A stretch of DNA of 51,915 nucleotides from an uncultured Bacteroides sp. (GTDB lineage: Bacteria > Bacteroidota > Bacteroidia > Bacteroidales > Bacteroidaceae): positions 1 through 51,915 of the forward strand of contig CAMTPH010000007.1 in assembly GCA_947074345.1 (NCBI GenBank), written 5' to 3'. A program made the position numbers and the translations under genes. Under the pieces are notes generated by a model that was not told where the DNA came from, ran no database searches, and saw only the letters and a list, made by a program, of their open reading frames with translations. Below, piece after piece: positions 1 through 8,102 of the stretch. Position 1 is the first letter of the stretch. Every line of letters starts with the position of its first letter.

Positions 1-35
1 ACAATATCTGTTTATTAATATATGGTGGTAAAGGT

Positions 36-75
36 ACAAAAAAAATAGAGCTTTTCACAAAGCTCCATTTTTCAG
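36..75. terminator. probable intrinsic terminator of an off-window gene
   Basis: A 7-bp stem (GAGCTTT at 48-54, AAAGCTC at 59-65) with a 4-base loop is flanked by an A-run on the left and a T-run on the right, so it could stop transcription in either direction. No gene that it serves is visible here; most likely a rightward gene ends just left of the window. Confidence 0.45.
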
Positions 76-356
76 TTTTCAATAGGTATTAGTTTTTTTT
101 TAAGGTAAAAAGATTGTTTTCAGGATAACATTGCAAATATACGCCGAATATTTATTACAATCCAAATATTTAAACATGTCATATAACATAATTTTGAATT
201 TAATTTTGATTTATTATAATTTAGACAAGAAAATAAATCAAAATTGTACTCAACATAAGAATATTGAAATTCCAAGTATGTTATTTTAGACAAATAAAAA
301 CAAAAAGATAGCAATAACATCAAAGCAAGGCAACAGCCCTATTATGAAGTAAAATG
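76..356. other. non-coding AT-rich stretch
   Basis: About 280 bases between two hairpins without a convincing gene. The only open frame (120-323, -) encodes a low-complexity Leu/Tyr/Asn-rich peptide typical of AT-rich random frames. I see no RNA gene or repeat here. Confidence 0.6.
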
Positions 357-404
357 CAAAAAAAACGTATATGACTGAATATTAAACCACAATACATATA
401 CGTT
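357..404 (-). terminator. intrinsic terminator of phoU
   Basis: A 10-bp inverted repeat (AACGTATATG at 364-373, CATATACGTT at 395-404) with a 21-base loop follows the phoU stop. Read leftward it ends in a U-run (A-run at 358-363 on the + strand). Confidence 0.65.
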
Positions 405-427
405 CCATTCAAGACATATATTTTTTA

Positions 428-1102
428 TTACTCTATCGAGTTATGATTGTGCTTTAACACTTTTGCATCTATAAAAAACACAATTTCTTCAGCAATATTA
501 GTTATATGATCTCCTGCTCTTTCTAATTTTCTAAACACACCAACTAAGTTCAAACAAGCAAGAGTTGAATCCGGGTGTTGCTTGATATAATCAGATAACA
601 CTTTAGTTGCATCGGCGTTAATTTCGTCCACTAAGCCGTCTTTAACAAAAACAGAAGTCGCCTTATCTAAATCTTCATCAATTAAGGCTTGCTGAGTACA
701 GTCGAGCATCGAAATAACGGCGTCAACCATTTCTTTCAATCTCAAACTCTTTAATAACTCTTTGTCCAAAACCATATCATCAGTCTTTAAAACAAAACGA
801 GCCAGTCCTTCTGCAAAATCACCTAGACGTTCAAGATTGGAATTGATTTTTAACATGGCAAGCACAAAACGCAGGTCTATTGCAACTGGGTTATACAAAG
901 CAATCACCTCTTCTATATCGCTATCAATTTTTAGCTCGAATGCATTAACGCGTTTTTCGCAAATCATAACTTGTTGAGCCAGTTCTTTATCAATATTCAT
1001 TACCGATTCGCCGGCTCTTTCTAGTTGATGATGAACAAGATTCCACATTTCATTTATTTCCTTTTTCAGAAGTATCAATTCTGATTCAATAAACTGGACC
1101 AT
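428..1102 (-). CDS. phoU: phosphate-specific transport system accessory protein PhoU
   Basis: PhoU is a cytoplasmic helical protein that links the Pst phosphate transporter to the phosphate-sensing kinase and keeps the Pho response off when phosphate is plentiful. The 224-residue product has the usual length and the two tandem three-helix PhoU repeats. Each carries its acidic metal-binding signature: NLERLGDFAEG near residue 88 and KLERAGDHITNIAEE near residue 193. The start at 1102 gives a standard N-terminus. In many bacteria phoU is the last gene of pstSCAB-phoU; here it stands alone, with glnS diverging upstream and a terminator downstream. It is therefore transcribed separately, at least from this locus. 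Family assignment is secure; the regulatory role is by homology. Confidence 0.93.
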   Translation of the reverse strand: MVQFIESELILLKKEINEMWNLVHHQLERAGESVMNIDKELAQQVMICEKRVNAFELKIDSDIEEVIALYNPVAIDLRFVLAMLKINSNLERLGDFAEGLARFVLKTDDMVLDKELLKSLRLKEMVDAVISMLDCTQQALIDEDLDKATSVFVKDGLVDEINADATKVLSDYIKQHPDSTLACLNLVGVFRKLERAGDHITNIAEEIVFFIDAKVLKHNHNSIE

Positions 1103-1455
1103 ATATTATTTATTTAAGTTTTTAAAAACAAAGTAAATACAATTTAGAAGAACAATCATTCACATTGATGTTTCATTATTGTTTCATTTGTATTACAAAC
1201 AGAAAAGAGTACATCTATAACTTAAGTTATGATTCCTCATAATAGAAGAATATCTCAAAGATATAAATTGTTCTATAAATTAGTACAATAAATCAGTTAA
1301 AATATAAATGATAATTAGTAGAATAACAAGCAAATAAAACTATATCAGATTCTATTCAAACTACTTCTAATTATTAAAAGATAAGTATGTGGAGTTAGGC
1401 TATTTCTTTCAAATAAAATAACAGCTTATATTCATATTGTTACAGTAATTTTCTA
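1103..1455. other. phoU-glnS divergent intergenic region
   Basis: About 350 AT-rich bases that must hold the promoters of phoU (-) and glnS (+). A 14-bp perfect palindrome, ATAACTTAAGTTAT (1217-1230), is the only dyad I noticed. No reading frame looks real. Confidence 0.5.
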
Positions 1456-1463
1456 TACTTTTG
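1456..1463 (+). promoter_or_regulatory. glnS promoter -7 box
   Basis: TACTTTTG followed by T matches the Bacteroides -7 consensus TAnnTTTG. It overlaps the upstream TTG at 1461 that would extend the glnS frame, so transcription should start near 1470 and translation at the ATG at 1491. I find no good -33 element at 19-21 bp. Confidence 0.55.
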
Positions 1464-1490
1464 TGCTTTCATTATATATATAAAAGACAT

Positions 1491-3239
1491 ATGGCTATGA
1501 TAGATATAAAGTCAGAAGAGTCTACTAACGAAAAAAGAAGCTTAAATTTTATTGAGCAAATAGTAGATACAGATTTAAGAGAAGGCAAAAACGACGGAAA
1601 AGTACAAACACGTTTTCCTCCCGAACCAAATGGATACTTACATATTGGACATGCTAAAGCAATTTGCATGGACTTTGGCATAGCCGAACAACATGGTGGA
1701 ATTTGTAATCTAAGATTTGATGACACAAACCCTACAAAAGAAGATGTAGAGTATGTAGAAGCTATAGAAGAAGATATTAAATGGCTTGGCTTTAATTGGG
1801 CTAATGTTTATTATGCTTCAGATTACTTTGATCAGCTATGGGACTTTGCTATTCAGTTAATCAAAGAAGGTAAAGCATACATTGACGAACAAAGCGCAGA
1901 ATTAATCGCTAATCAAAAAGGAACACCAACAATTCCAGGAACTGATAGCCCTTATCGTAATCGCCCTATCGAAGAAAGTTTAGCTTTATTCGAAAAGATG
2001 AATACAGGTGAGATTGAAGAAGGTGAAATGGTACTTCGCGCTAAAATAGATATGGCGAATTCTAACATGCACTTCCGCGATCCAATCATATATAGAGTTG
2101 TTAAACATCCTCATCACCGTACCGGAACTAAGTGGAAGGCATATCCTATGTATGACTTTGCACATGGTCAAAGTGATTATTTTGAGGGAGTAACACATTC
2201 ATTATGTACATTAGAATTTGTACCTCACCGTCCGTTATATGATTTGTTCATTGACTGGATTAAAGAAGGTAAAGATTTGAATGACCATCGTCCACGTCAG
2301 TATGAGTTCAACAAACTAAATCTAAGTTATACGCTGATGAGCAAGCGCAATCTGTTGTTGCTTGTTAAAGAAGGAATGGTAAACGGTTGGGATGATCCAC
2401 GTATGCCTACTATTTCTGGTTTCCGTAGACGCGGTTATTCACCTGAATCAATCCGTAATTTCGTTGACAAAATCGGTTATACTACTTATGATGCATTAAA
2501 CGAATTTGCATTATTAGAAAGTGCTGTACGTGATGACTTAAATCAACGTTCAACACGTATATCTGCTGTTTTGAATCCTGTGAAACTAGTTATCACCAAC
2601 TATCCTGAGGATTTAGTAGAAGAGTTGGAAGCTATCAACAACCCTGAAGATCCAAATAGCGGAAGTCACATCATCGAATTCAGCCGCGAGTTGTGGATGG
2701 AAAGAGATGACTTCATGGAAGATGCACCAAAGAAATACTTCCGTATGACTCCTGGTCAAGAAGTTCGTCTAAAAAATGCATACATCGTAAAATGTACTGG
2801 ATGCAAAAAAGATGAAGAAGGCAATATCACTGAAGTGTATTGTGAATATGATCCTGAAAGCAAAAGCGGTATGCCAGGTGCAAGTCGTAAAGTAAAAGGA
2901 ACACTTCATTGGTTAAGTTGTGCACATTGCATTCCTGCTGAAGTTAGATTATACGATCGTCTTTGGAAAGTAGAAAACCCAAGAGATGAATTGAGCGCTA
3001 TTCGCGAAGCTAAAGGATGTGACACATTGGAAGCAATGCAAGAAATGATCAACACTGATTCATTGAAAGTATTGACTGATGCTTACATTGAGAAGTTTGC
3101 AGCCACTTTACCAAACTATTCATATTTACAATTTCAACGTATTGGCTATTTCAATATCGACAAAGAATCTACCACAGACAAATTGATCTTTAATCGCACT
3201 GTAGGCTTAAAGGATAGTTGGGGGAAAATAAACAAATAA
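1491..3239 (+). CDS. glnS: glutamine--tRNA ligase
   Basis: Class I aminoacyl-tRNA synthetase that charges tRNA-Gln with glutamine in the cytoplasm. Class I signatures are clear: PPEPNGYLHIGHAKA (HIGH motif) close to the N-terminus, and LMSKRNLLLL, the KMSKS-like loop in its GlnRS form, near the middle. The C-terminal half fits the two-barrel anticodon-binding domain of bacterial GlnRS. The frame is open from a TTG at 1461, but that codon lies inside a promoter box, so I place the start at the ATG at 1491 (582 residues; ATG 1497 is also possible). The next gene starts one base after the stop, which indicates an operon with the TPR and DedA genes. A genuine GlnRS implies direct charging of tRNA-Gln. 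Confidence 0.96.
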   Translation: MAMIDIKSEESTNEKRSLNFIEQIVDTDLREGKNDGKVQTRFPPEPNGYLHIGHAKAICMDFGIAEQHGGICNLRFDDTNPTKEDVEYVEAIEEDIKWLGFNWANVYYASDYFDQLWDFAIQLIKEGKAYIDEQSAELIANQKGTPTIPGTDSPYRNRPIEESLALFEKMNTGEIEEGEMVLRAKIDMANSNMHFRDPIIYRVVKHPHHRTGTKWKAYPMYDFAHGQSDYFEGVTHSLCTLEFVPHRPLYDLFIDWIKEGKDLNDHRPRQYEFNKLNLSYTLMSKRNLLLLVKEGMVNGWDDPRMPTISGFRRRGYSPESIRNFVDKIGYTTYDALNEFALLESAVRDDLNQRSTRISAVLNPVKLVITNYPEDLVEELEAINNPEDPNSGSHIIEFSRELWMERDDFMEDAPKKYFRMTPGQEVRLKNAYIVKCTGCKKDEEGNITEVYCEYDPESKSGMPGASRKVKGTLHWLSCAHCIPAEVRLYDRLWKVENPRDELSAIREAKGCDTLEAMQEMINTDSLKVLTDAYIEKFAATLPNYSYLQFQRIGYFNIDKESTTDKLIFNRTVGLKDSWGKINK

Positions 3240-3240
3240 A

Positions 3241-4677
3241 ATGAACACAAATAATAAGGATGGAAGTGACAGCCGACTAGAGCTAGTCACTATCTATGAG
3301 AACGCAAAAGGACATGAGAACCAACTATACTTAGATCCGAGCGAGTTTTGCGATATAGCAAATTGGTATGCGGTGAATGAACGATTTGAAGATGCTCAAT
3401 CGGCTCTTCATTATGGATTCTCAATTCACCCAGACAACACTATGCTATTCATAGAACAAGCTTATCTATATTTAGATTTATCAGAACTTAAGAAAGCTAA
3501 AGCTGTTGTAAACTGCATAAGCGATGAATACAATAGTGATGTGAATATTCTAAAAGGGGAGATAGCCTTGAATGAAGGCAAATTAGATAAAGCCGAAGAG
3601 TTATTCAACAACATATCTGAGGAGGACCTTAAGAAGTTTGATGTATTACAAAACATATCTCAAATCTACTTAAACATGGGTTATCCCGACTTAGCAATCA
3701 GTTGGCTAGAGAAAGAGAAAGATGCATACGGCAATAGCGAAGCTTATATCGCATCTATTGCAGAATGCTATCGCCAAAAAAATGGTTGTACAGAGAAAGC
3801 TGTTGATTGTTACAATGAATTAATTGATAGAGATCCCTATTTTGCTCCTTACTGGTGTGGATTAGCAAATGCTTATTACAAACTAAGTAAGTATGACGAA
3901 GCACTCGAAGCAGCTGATTTTGCTTTAACTTCTGACAGCGAATGTGGCGATGCTCATCATATCAAAGCTCATATACTCACTCAGCTAGGCAATACGAAAG
4001 AGGCTATTGAATCGTATAAGGAAGCTATGAAAAGTGGAGTTATACAAGAAGCATACGGATTTACTTTCATTGGAATAGCTTATAGCAACAATAAACAATG
4101 GGGTAAAGCTGTCGATGCATTCTATAACGCACTTGAAAGCATCAAAGACCATCCTAAAATGGATATTCTTTTGGCTGAAATCTATACCAATCTGGCATTG
4201 ATCTTTTTAAATATGGGCGAAATGGATGACGCTCTTCAAATTAGCGAAATCAACTGTCAAACAAATCCCAATATGGCTATAACGCATATTATTGATGGAC
4301 GCGTTAAACTAGCTTCTTCTGATATCGAAGGAGCACACAATGCTTGGGAAAAAGCTTGCCAATTATCGGGCGATGCAGATACCTATTTACAGATTGCCGA
4401 AATATTGATTGAAGGTGGATATATCGAATCTGCTATTTGCTATTTAGAGCAAGCGGCTGAGATAAATCCTGAGTATCCTAAATTGCTTAACAAGATTGCG
4501 TTATTGTGTGTAATAGTCAAAAATGCTGAGAAGTTTTGCAAATACAACCATCTACTCGATAAACCGGTGACAATTGAAGAAGCACGTCAACACCTAGAAC
4601 AAATCAACCCTGAGTTGATTGACGACTTCATCGATTTCATGAATCGAGTAAATGAGATTGAAAATACAAATCTTTAA
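3241..4677 (+). CDS. tetratricopeptide-repeat protein
   Basis: A soluble 478-residue protein made almost entirely of degenerate TPR helices, recognisable by repeated A..Y...G....A pairs (for example the segments around AHILTQLGNTKEAIESYKEA and ICYLEQAAEINPEYPKL). There is no signal peptide or membrane segment, so it is probably a cytoplasmic scaffold. It is very acidic. It begins one base after the glnS stop and ends 20 bases before the DedA gene, so the three are probably co-transcribed. TPR proteins mediate protein-protein contacts; the partner cannot be told from sequence. Confidence 0.85.
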   Translation: MNTNNKDGSDSRLELVTIYENAKGHENQLYLDPSEFCDIANWYAVNERFEDAQSALHYGFSIHPDNTMLFIEQAYLYLDLSELKKAKAVVNCISDEYNSDVNILKGEIALNEGKLDKAEELFNNISEEDLKKFDVLQNISQIYLNMGYPDLAISWLEKEKDAYGNSEAYIASIAECYRQKNGCTEKAVDCYNELIDRDPYFAPYWCGLANAYYKLSKYDEALEAADFALTSDSECGDAHHIKAHILTQLGNTKEAIESYKEAMKSGVIQEAYGFTFIGIAYSNNKQWGKAVDAFYNALESIKDHPKMDILLAEIYTNLALIFLNMGEMDDALQISEINCQTNPNMAITHIIDGRVKLASSDIEGAHNAWEKACQLSGDADTYLQIAEILIEGGYIESAICYLEQAAEINPEYPKLLNKIALLCVIVKNAEKFCKYNHLLDKPVTIEEARQHLEQINPELIDDFIDFMNRVNEIENTNL

Positions 4678-4697
4678 AAACACAACTATATTTTTTA

Positions 4698-5345
4698 ATG
4701 GAATCTGTAACATTTATACATTGGTGTTTAGATAATCTAAACTACTGGACTATCACATTGTTAATGACTATTGAAAGTTCATTCATCCCCTTCCCTTCTG
4801 AAGTGGTAGTACCACCGGCTGCTTATAAAGCTGCTGTGTATGGTAACATGAACGTTTATTTAGTTGTTTTCTTTGCAACCTTAGGTGCTAACATTGGAGC
4901 GTTAATCAACTATTATATTGCATTCTTTTTAGGACGTCCTATTGTTTATAAATTTGCGAATAGTCGTTTAGGTCATATGTGCTTAATCGACGAAGCTAAA
5001 GTAAAAAGAGCAGAAGAATACTTTGATAAAAATGGTGCCATTTCAACTCTTGTTGGACGATTGATACCTGCAGTAAGACAGTTAATCTCTATCCCTGCTG
5101 GTTTGGCAAAGATGAAACTTTCTACATTCTTGCTTTATACTACTATCGGAGCAGGTATTTGGAATTCGATTTTAGCAGCCATCGGTTATTATCTATCAAC
5201 CGTTCCGGGCATTAATACCCCTGAAGAGTTGAGCGCTCGTATCACTGAGTACAGTCATGAATTAACTTACATCATTTTAGGTCTTGTTATTTTCGTAGTA
5301 GGTTTCCTTATTTTTAAAGGAACTAGAAAGAATAAAACAACTTAA
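4698..5345 (+). CDS. DedA-family membrane protein
   Basis: A 215-residue polytopic inner-membrane protein of the DedA/SNARE-associated (VTT domain) family, whose members act as lipid scramblases or transporters, including undecaprenyl-phosphate flippases. Diagnostic segments are ESSFIPFPSEVVVPPA near residue 26, with the family's acidic residue and proline-rich re-entrant loop, and GRLIPAVRQLISIPAGLAKM near residue 117, the second re-entrant loop with its arginines. The C-terminus ends in a transmembrane helix and a short basic tail. It is the last gene of the glnS-TPR-dedA run, followed by a strong terminator. The family call is firm; which lipid it handles is unknown. Confidence 0.9.
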   Translation: MESVTFIHWCLDNLNYWTITLLMTIESSFIPFPSEVVVPPAAYKAAVYGNMNVYLVVFFATLGANIGALINYYIAFFLGRPIVYKFANSRLGHMCLIDEAKVKRAEEYFDKNGAISTLVGRLIPAVRQLISIPAGLAKMKLSTFLLYTTIGAGIWNSILAAIGYYLSTVPGINTPEELSARITEYSHELTYIILGLVIFVVGFLIFKGTRKNKTT

Positions 5346-5368
5346 TAGTGTATTTTTATAACATAGGA

Positions 5369-5403
5369 AGCCCTGATTTGAATCATCAAATCAGGGCTTT
5401 TTA
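5369..5403 (+). terminator. intrinsic terminator of the glnS-dedA operon
   Basis: A perfect 13-bp stem (AGCCCTGATTTGA at 5369-5381 and its complement at 5386-5398) with a 4-base loop is followed directly by T's. Confidence 0.88.
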
Positions 5404-5458
5404 TTTCATGACATATTACATTGCAACAAACAATATCTCAACCATACACATTAGAAAT

Positions 5459-5544
5459 ACTAACTATCAACAAGTGGCAAGCTAAACCTATACATTCAAC
5501 ACGATAATAGTTAACAGTTATCGCGTTGAATGTATAGGTTTAGC
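5459..5544. repeat. palindromic repeat element A (inverted-repeat form)
   Basis: A 64-bp inverted repeat (5481-5544): 20 outer base pairs match perfectly (GCTAAACCTATACATTCAAC at 5481-5500 and its complement at 5525-5544) around a core, GATAATAGTTAACAGTTATC, at 5503-5522. At the position 44 bp to the left (5459-5478) there is a decayed core sharing 12 of 20 bases with the consensus. It lies between two convergent genes but is not followed by a T-run on either strand, and both genes have their own terminators, so a simple terminator role is unlikely. It shares core and spacer with elements near 17.8, 29.8 and 41.2 kb. Confidence 0.8.
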
Positions 5545-5549
5545 AACAC

Positions 5550-5585
5550 AAAAAAAGGATATACCGTCTTAATCGATATATCCTT
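5550..5585 (-). terminator. intrinsic terminator of the dnaN-recN-rlmB gene run
   Basis: A 9-bp stem (AAGGATATA at 5555-5563, TATATCCTT at 5577-5585) with a seven-base U-run when read leftward (A's at 5550-5556). It lies just downstream of the stop at 5613. Confidence 0.75.
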
Positions 5586-5612
5586 ATTCTATTATTAATT
5601 ATAACAGGTGCT

Positions 5613-7310
5613 TTATTTGCAATGCTTCTGAATCAATTCATCAACACCTTCTGCATCTAGCTCTTTAGCTTTTTGGAAACTAGCGCAAGCTGCTGCATTA
5701 TCTTTCAGTTGTAATTGTGCAATACCCATCAATCGATACGCCTCACCGAAGTTAGGATCTATCTTTAATGCTTTATTCAAAGCATCAATCGCTTCTTGAT
5801 ATCGACCAACACGAATATTAATCACTGCATCTTCTGCTCTATACATCAACTCATTTGGATTTAATGCAATTGCTTCTTGAATATCATTTAATGCACGTTG
5901 ATATTGACGAGCATTAAAAGCAGCTTGTTCGCGATAGTAATAGAATACATCATTTACATTGCCTTTAGCTAGTTCATAATAAGCATCATAATCTACAACC
6001 GCTTGACGATATTGTTCGGCATTCATATGCATTTGAGCACGCTCAAGCAAATAAGGCGAAGTTAGTTCATTAAGTGGCTGCGCACGATTGATAGTACTAT
6101 CAAGCAAAGCGATGACCTCTTTAGGCTCTCCACCCATTAACTCTTTAGTCTTAGCGGCACTAAAGAAAGAACTAGGCGATGCGAATTCGGTATTATTCAC
6201 CTTTTCGTACCATTGATAAGCTTGTTGGAAGTCTCCTTTAGCAAAATTAATATCGGCTGCATGAAGCATATACAGAGGTAACTGCTCTATAGCTAGGGCC
6301 ATATTAATATATTCTAATGCCTTATCATACGTCCAGTCATTATAAGTGGTTTCAGGGCGTTCTAATTGATAGTGATATATCTGTTTAGACAAGCTATAAT
6401 AAACCTCTTCTTTTTTAGGAGCTACCTTCAAAGCGCGTTCGTAATCGGCAGCTGCCTTTGCAAAAGCCGTCTGATCGGTTGTATTATAAGTTAACGCCGC
6501 TGCTCTTCTTGTATAACCTTCAGGGTTGTTAGGATATTGAGCGATGAAGTCATTCAATAATGAGATGTACGCTTCGGGCTCAAGCTGAGTCGATGCTACA
6601 TAAAGAAATACCAACGCCTGATCTTCCGTATCGGGCAATCCTTTTTTGATACCTATACGATTAAGCGCCTGATCGTTTAATGATAAAGCCGTAATGCTTT
6701 GCGACATTGCAAAGGCTGCACTAGCCGCATAGCAAATACTTGTAGTATCCTTACCGGTTGCTTTTTGAGAAATACCAAATACTAAACCTTCTGCGTTAAC
6801 TACCGGACAACTAACCATCTTATCTTTCAATATAAGGTTAAGTGTATAATAGTTGTATTGCTCACCAATCTTTGAGACTTCTTTTACAGTACCTTTAGTT
6901 ACACTTTTATCTTTTTGTGTAGAGTAAGGTAATACAAAGACTTCGGCTCCTACAACTGGACTATTGCTGGCAATAGCTAAAGGTTGTACACTCTTCTCGG
7001 TGATAGCAACCTTAAACTTTATCACATCGTACATTTCATTGGCACCCAATATCATTTCAACAGGCATTTGTTTGCCATCCGAATTTACAATGATGGCACG
7101 TTCGGCACCCTTGAATGTAGTATAGTCTGAAAGAGCAACTCCGTTGTTGGTTACAAAGAAACCGTTACCGGTATTCAATATATTATCAGCTTTATCATAA
7201 GTGATAATTGAGAAAACAGAGCGCTTTGCTTTGTCTACCCATTTAGGTGCTTGTGCACGCATAAGCTGCGCCGACAAACAGAGAAACAAAAGGAATAGTA
7301 TTTTCTTCAT
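5613..7310 (-). CDS. exported TPR protein with a degenerate trypsin-like domain
   Basis: A 565-residue protein with a signal peptide (MKKILFLLFLCLSAQLMRAQ), so it acts outside the inner membrane. Residues about 25-205 have the fold pattern of an S1C (HtrA/trypsin-like) protease: GNGFFVTNNGVALSDY around 48-63, YDVIKFKV around 94-101 and VSCPVVNAEGLVFGIS around 166-181. The catalytic triad is not kept: the histidine of the usual NHVV position is missing, and the GNSGGP serine motif reads KMVSCP, although the aspartate position (D95) remains. Residues about 225-565 are TPR repeats. It probably binds peptides or scaffolds proteins rather than cutting them. It is the last gene of the leftward run, 27 bases after rlmB, ahead of a terminator. 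Confidence 0.8.
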   Translation of the reverse strand: MKKILFLLFLCLSAQLMRAQAPKWVDKAKRSVFSIITYDKADNILNTGNGFFVTNNGVALSDYTTFKGAERAIIVNSDGKQMPVEMILGANEMYDVIKFKVAITEKSVQPLAIASNSPVVGAEVFVLPYSTQKDKSVTKGTVKEVSKIGEQYNYYTLNLILKDKMVSCPVVNAEGLVFGISQKATGKDTTSICYAASAAFAMSQSITALSLNDQALNRIGIKKGLPDTEDQALVFLYVASTQLEPEAYISLLNDFIAQYPNNPEGYTRRAAALTYNTTDQTAFAKAAADYERALKVAPKKEEVYYSLSKQIYHYQLERPETTYNDWTYDKALEYINMALAIEQLPLYMLHAADINFAKGDFQQAYQWYEKVNNTEFASPSSFFSAAKTKELMGGEPKEVIALLDSTINRAQPLNELTSPYLLERAQMHMNAEQYRQAVVDYDAYYELAKGNVNDVFYYYREQAAFNARQYQRALNDIQEAIALNPNELMYRAEDAVINIRVGRYQEAIDALNKALKIDPNFGEAYRLMGIAQLQLKDNAAACASFQKAKELDAEGVDELIQKHCK

Positions 7311-7337
7311 GGTTATTTATATTATTTGTGTTATAGA

Positions 7338-8075
7338 TTAATTCGCTCTTTGTTTTACAGCTTCATACATTAGAATACCTGCTGCAACAGAAACGTTCAA
7401 AGATTCAATGCTTCCAAGAATAGGAATCTTCACCCATTCATCGCACAATGCTAGATTTTCATATGAAACACCGGTATCTTCGGCACCCATGATAATACAT
7501 GTAGGACCTGTATAGTCGGCTTTTGTATAATCGTAATCGCCTTTCTCGGTAGCAGCGATAATACGGAAACCGCTATCTTTAAGGTATTGCAACGTAGCCT
7601 TTAAACTTTGTTCTTTACAAACAGGCAACGTATGAAGTGCACCTGCCGAAGTTTTCATTGCATCTGCATTAACAGTTACACTGCCACGTGCAGGAATAAT
7701 AACAGCATCAACACCAGCACACTCACAAGTACGAGCAATAGCACCAAAGTTGCGCACGTCAGTTAAACCATCCAACATCACAAACAATGGGTTCTTACCT
7801 TCTTCAAACAAGAAAGGAACCAAATGTTCTGTTTTTTGGTAAGTAACAGCTGAAACAAATGCGATTACTCCTTGGTGATTTTTACGTGTGATTTTATTGA
7901 TTCGCTCTACAGGTACACGTTGTACAGGGATAAATGTACCTTTGATGGCTGCAAATAGTTCTTTAGAAAGATCGCTCTGAATATCTTTTTTTACTAGGAT
8001 TTTATCAATCTCTTTTCCGGCTTGGATAGCCTCGATTACGGCGCGAACACCGAATATCATTTCACTCTTTTCCAT
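7338..8075 (-). CDS. rlmB: 23S rRNA 2'-O-ribose methyltransferase (RlmB/TrmH family)
   Basis: SpoU-class SAM-dependent methyltransferase, most like RlmB, which methylates the 2'-hydroxyl of G2251 in the peptidyl-transferase P-loop of 23S rRNA. It has an N-terminal RNA-substrate-binding domain (FGVRAVIEAI, residues 8-17) and the knotted SPOUT core. Core motifs visible are DGLTDVRNFGAIARTCECAGVD around 99-120, with the asparagine and arginine of motif 1, IIMGAEDTGVS near 194 (motif 2) and IPILGSIESLNVSVAAGILMYE near 217 (motif 3). Its 245 residues match the family. It sits 27 bases from recN in the same run. The family is certain; the exact nucleotide is by analogy. Confidence 0.9.
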   Translation of the reverse strand: MEKSEMIFGVRAVIEAIQAGKEIDKILVKKDIQSDLSKELFAAIKGTFIPVQRVPVERINKITRKNHQGVIAFVSAVTYQKTEHLVPFLFEEGKNPLFVMLDGLTDVRNFGAIARTCECAGVDAVIIPARGSVTVNADAMKTSAGALHTLPVCKEQSLKATLQYLKDSGFRIIAATEKGDYDYTKADYTGPTCIIMGAEDTGVSYENLALCDEWVKIPILGSIESLNVSVAAGILMYEAVKQRAN

Positions 8076-8102
8076 AATTAAGTTTATATATAATTCTTCT
8101 TT

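Noticed and set aside
120..323. 67-codon - strand frame
   Set aside because: Low-complexity AT-rich frame with no homology signal, lying between two hairpins.
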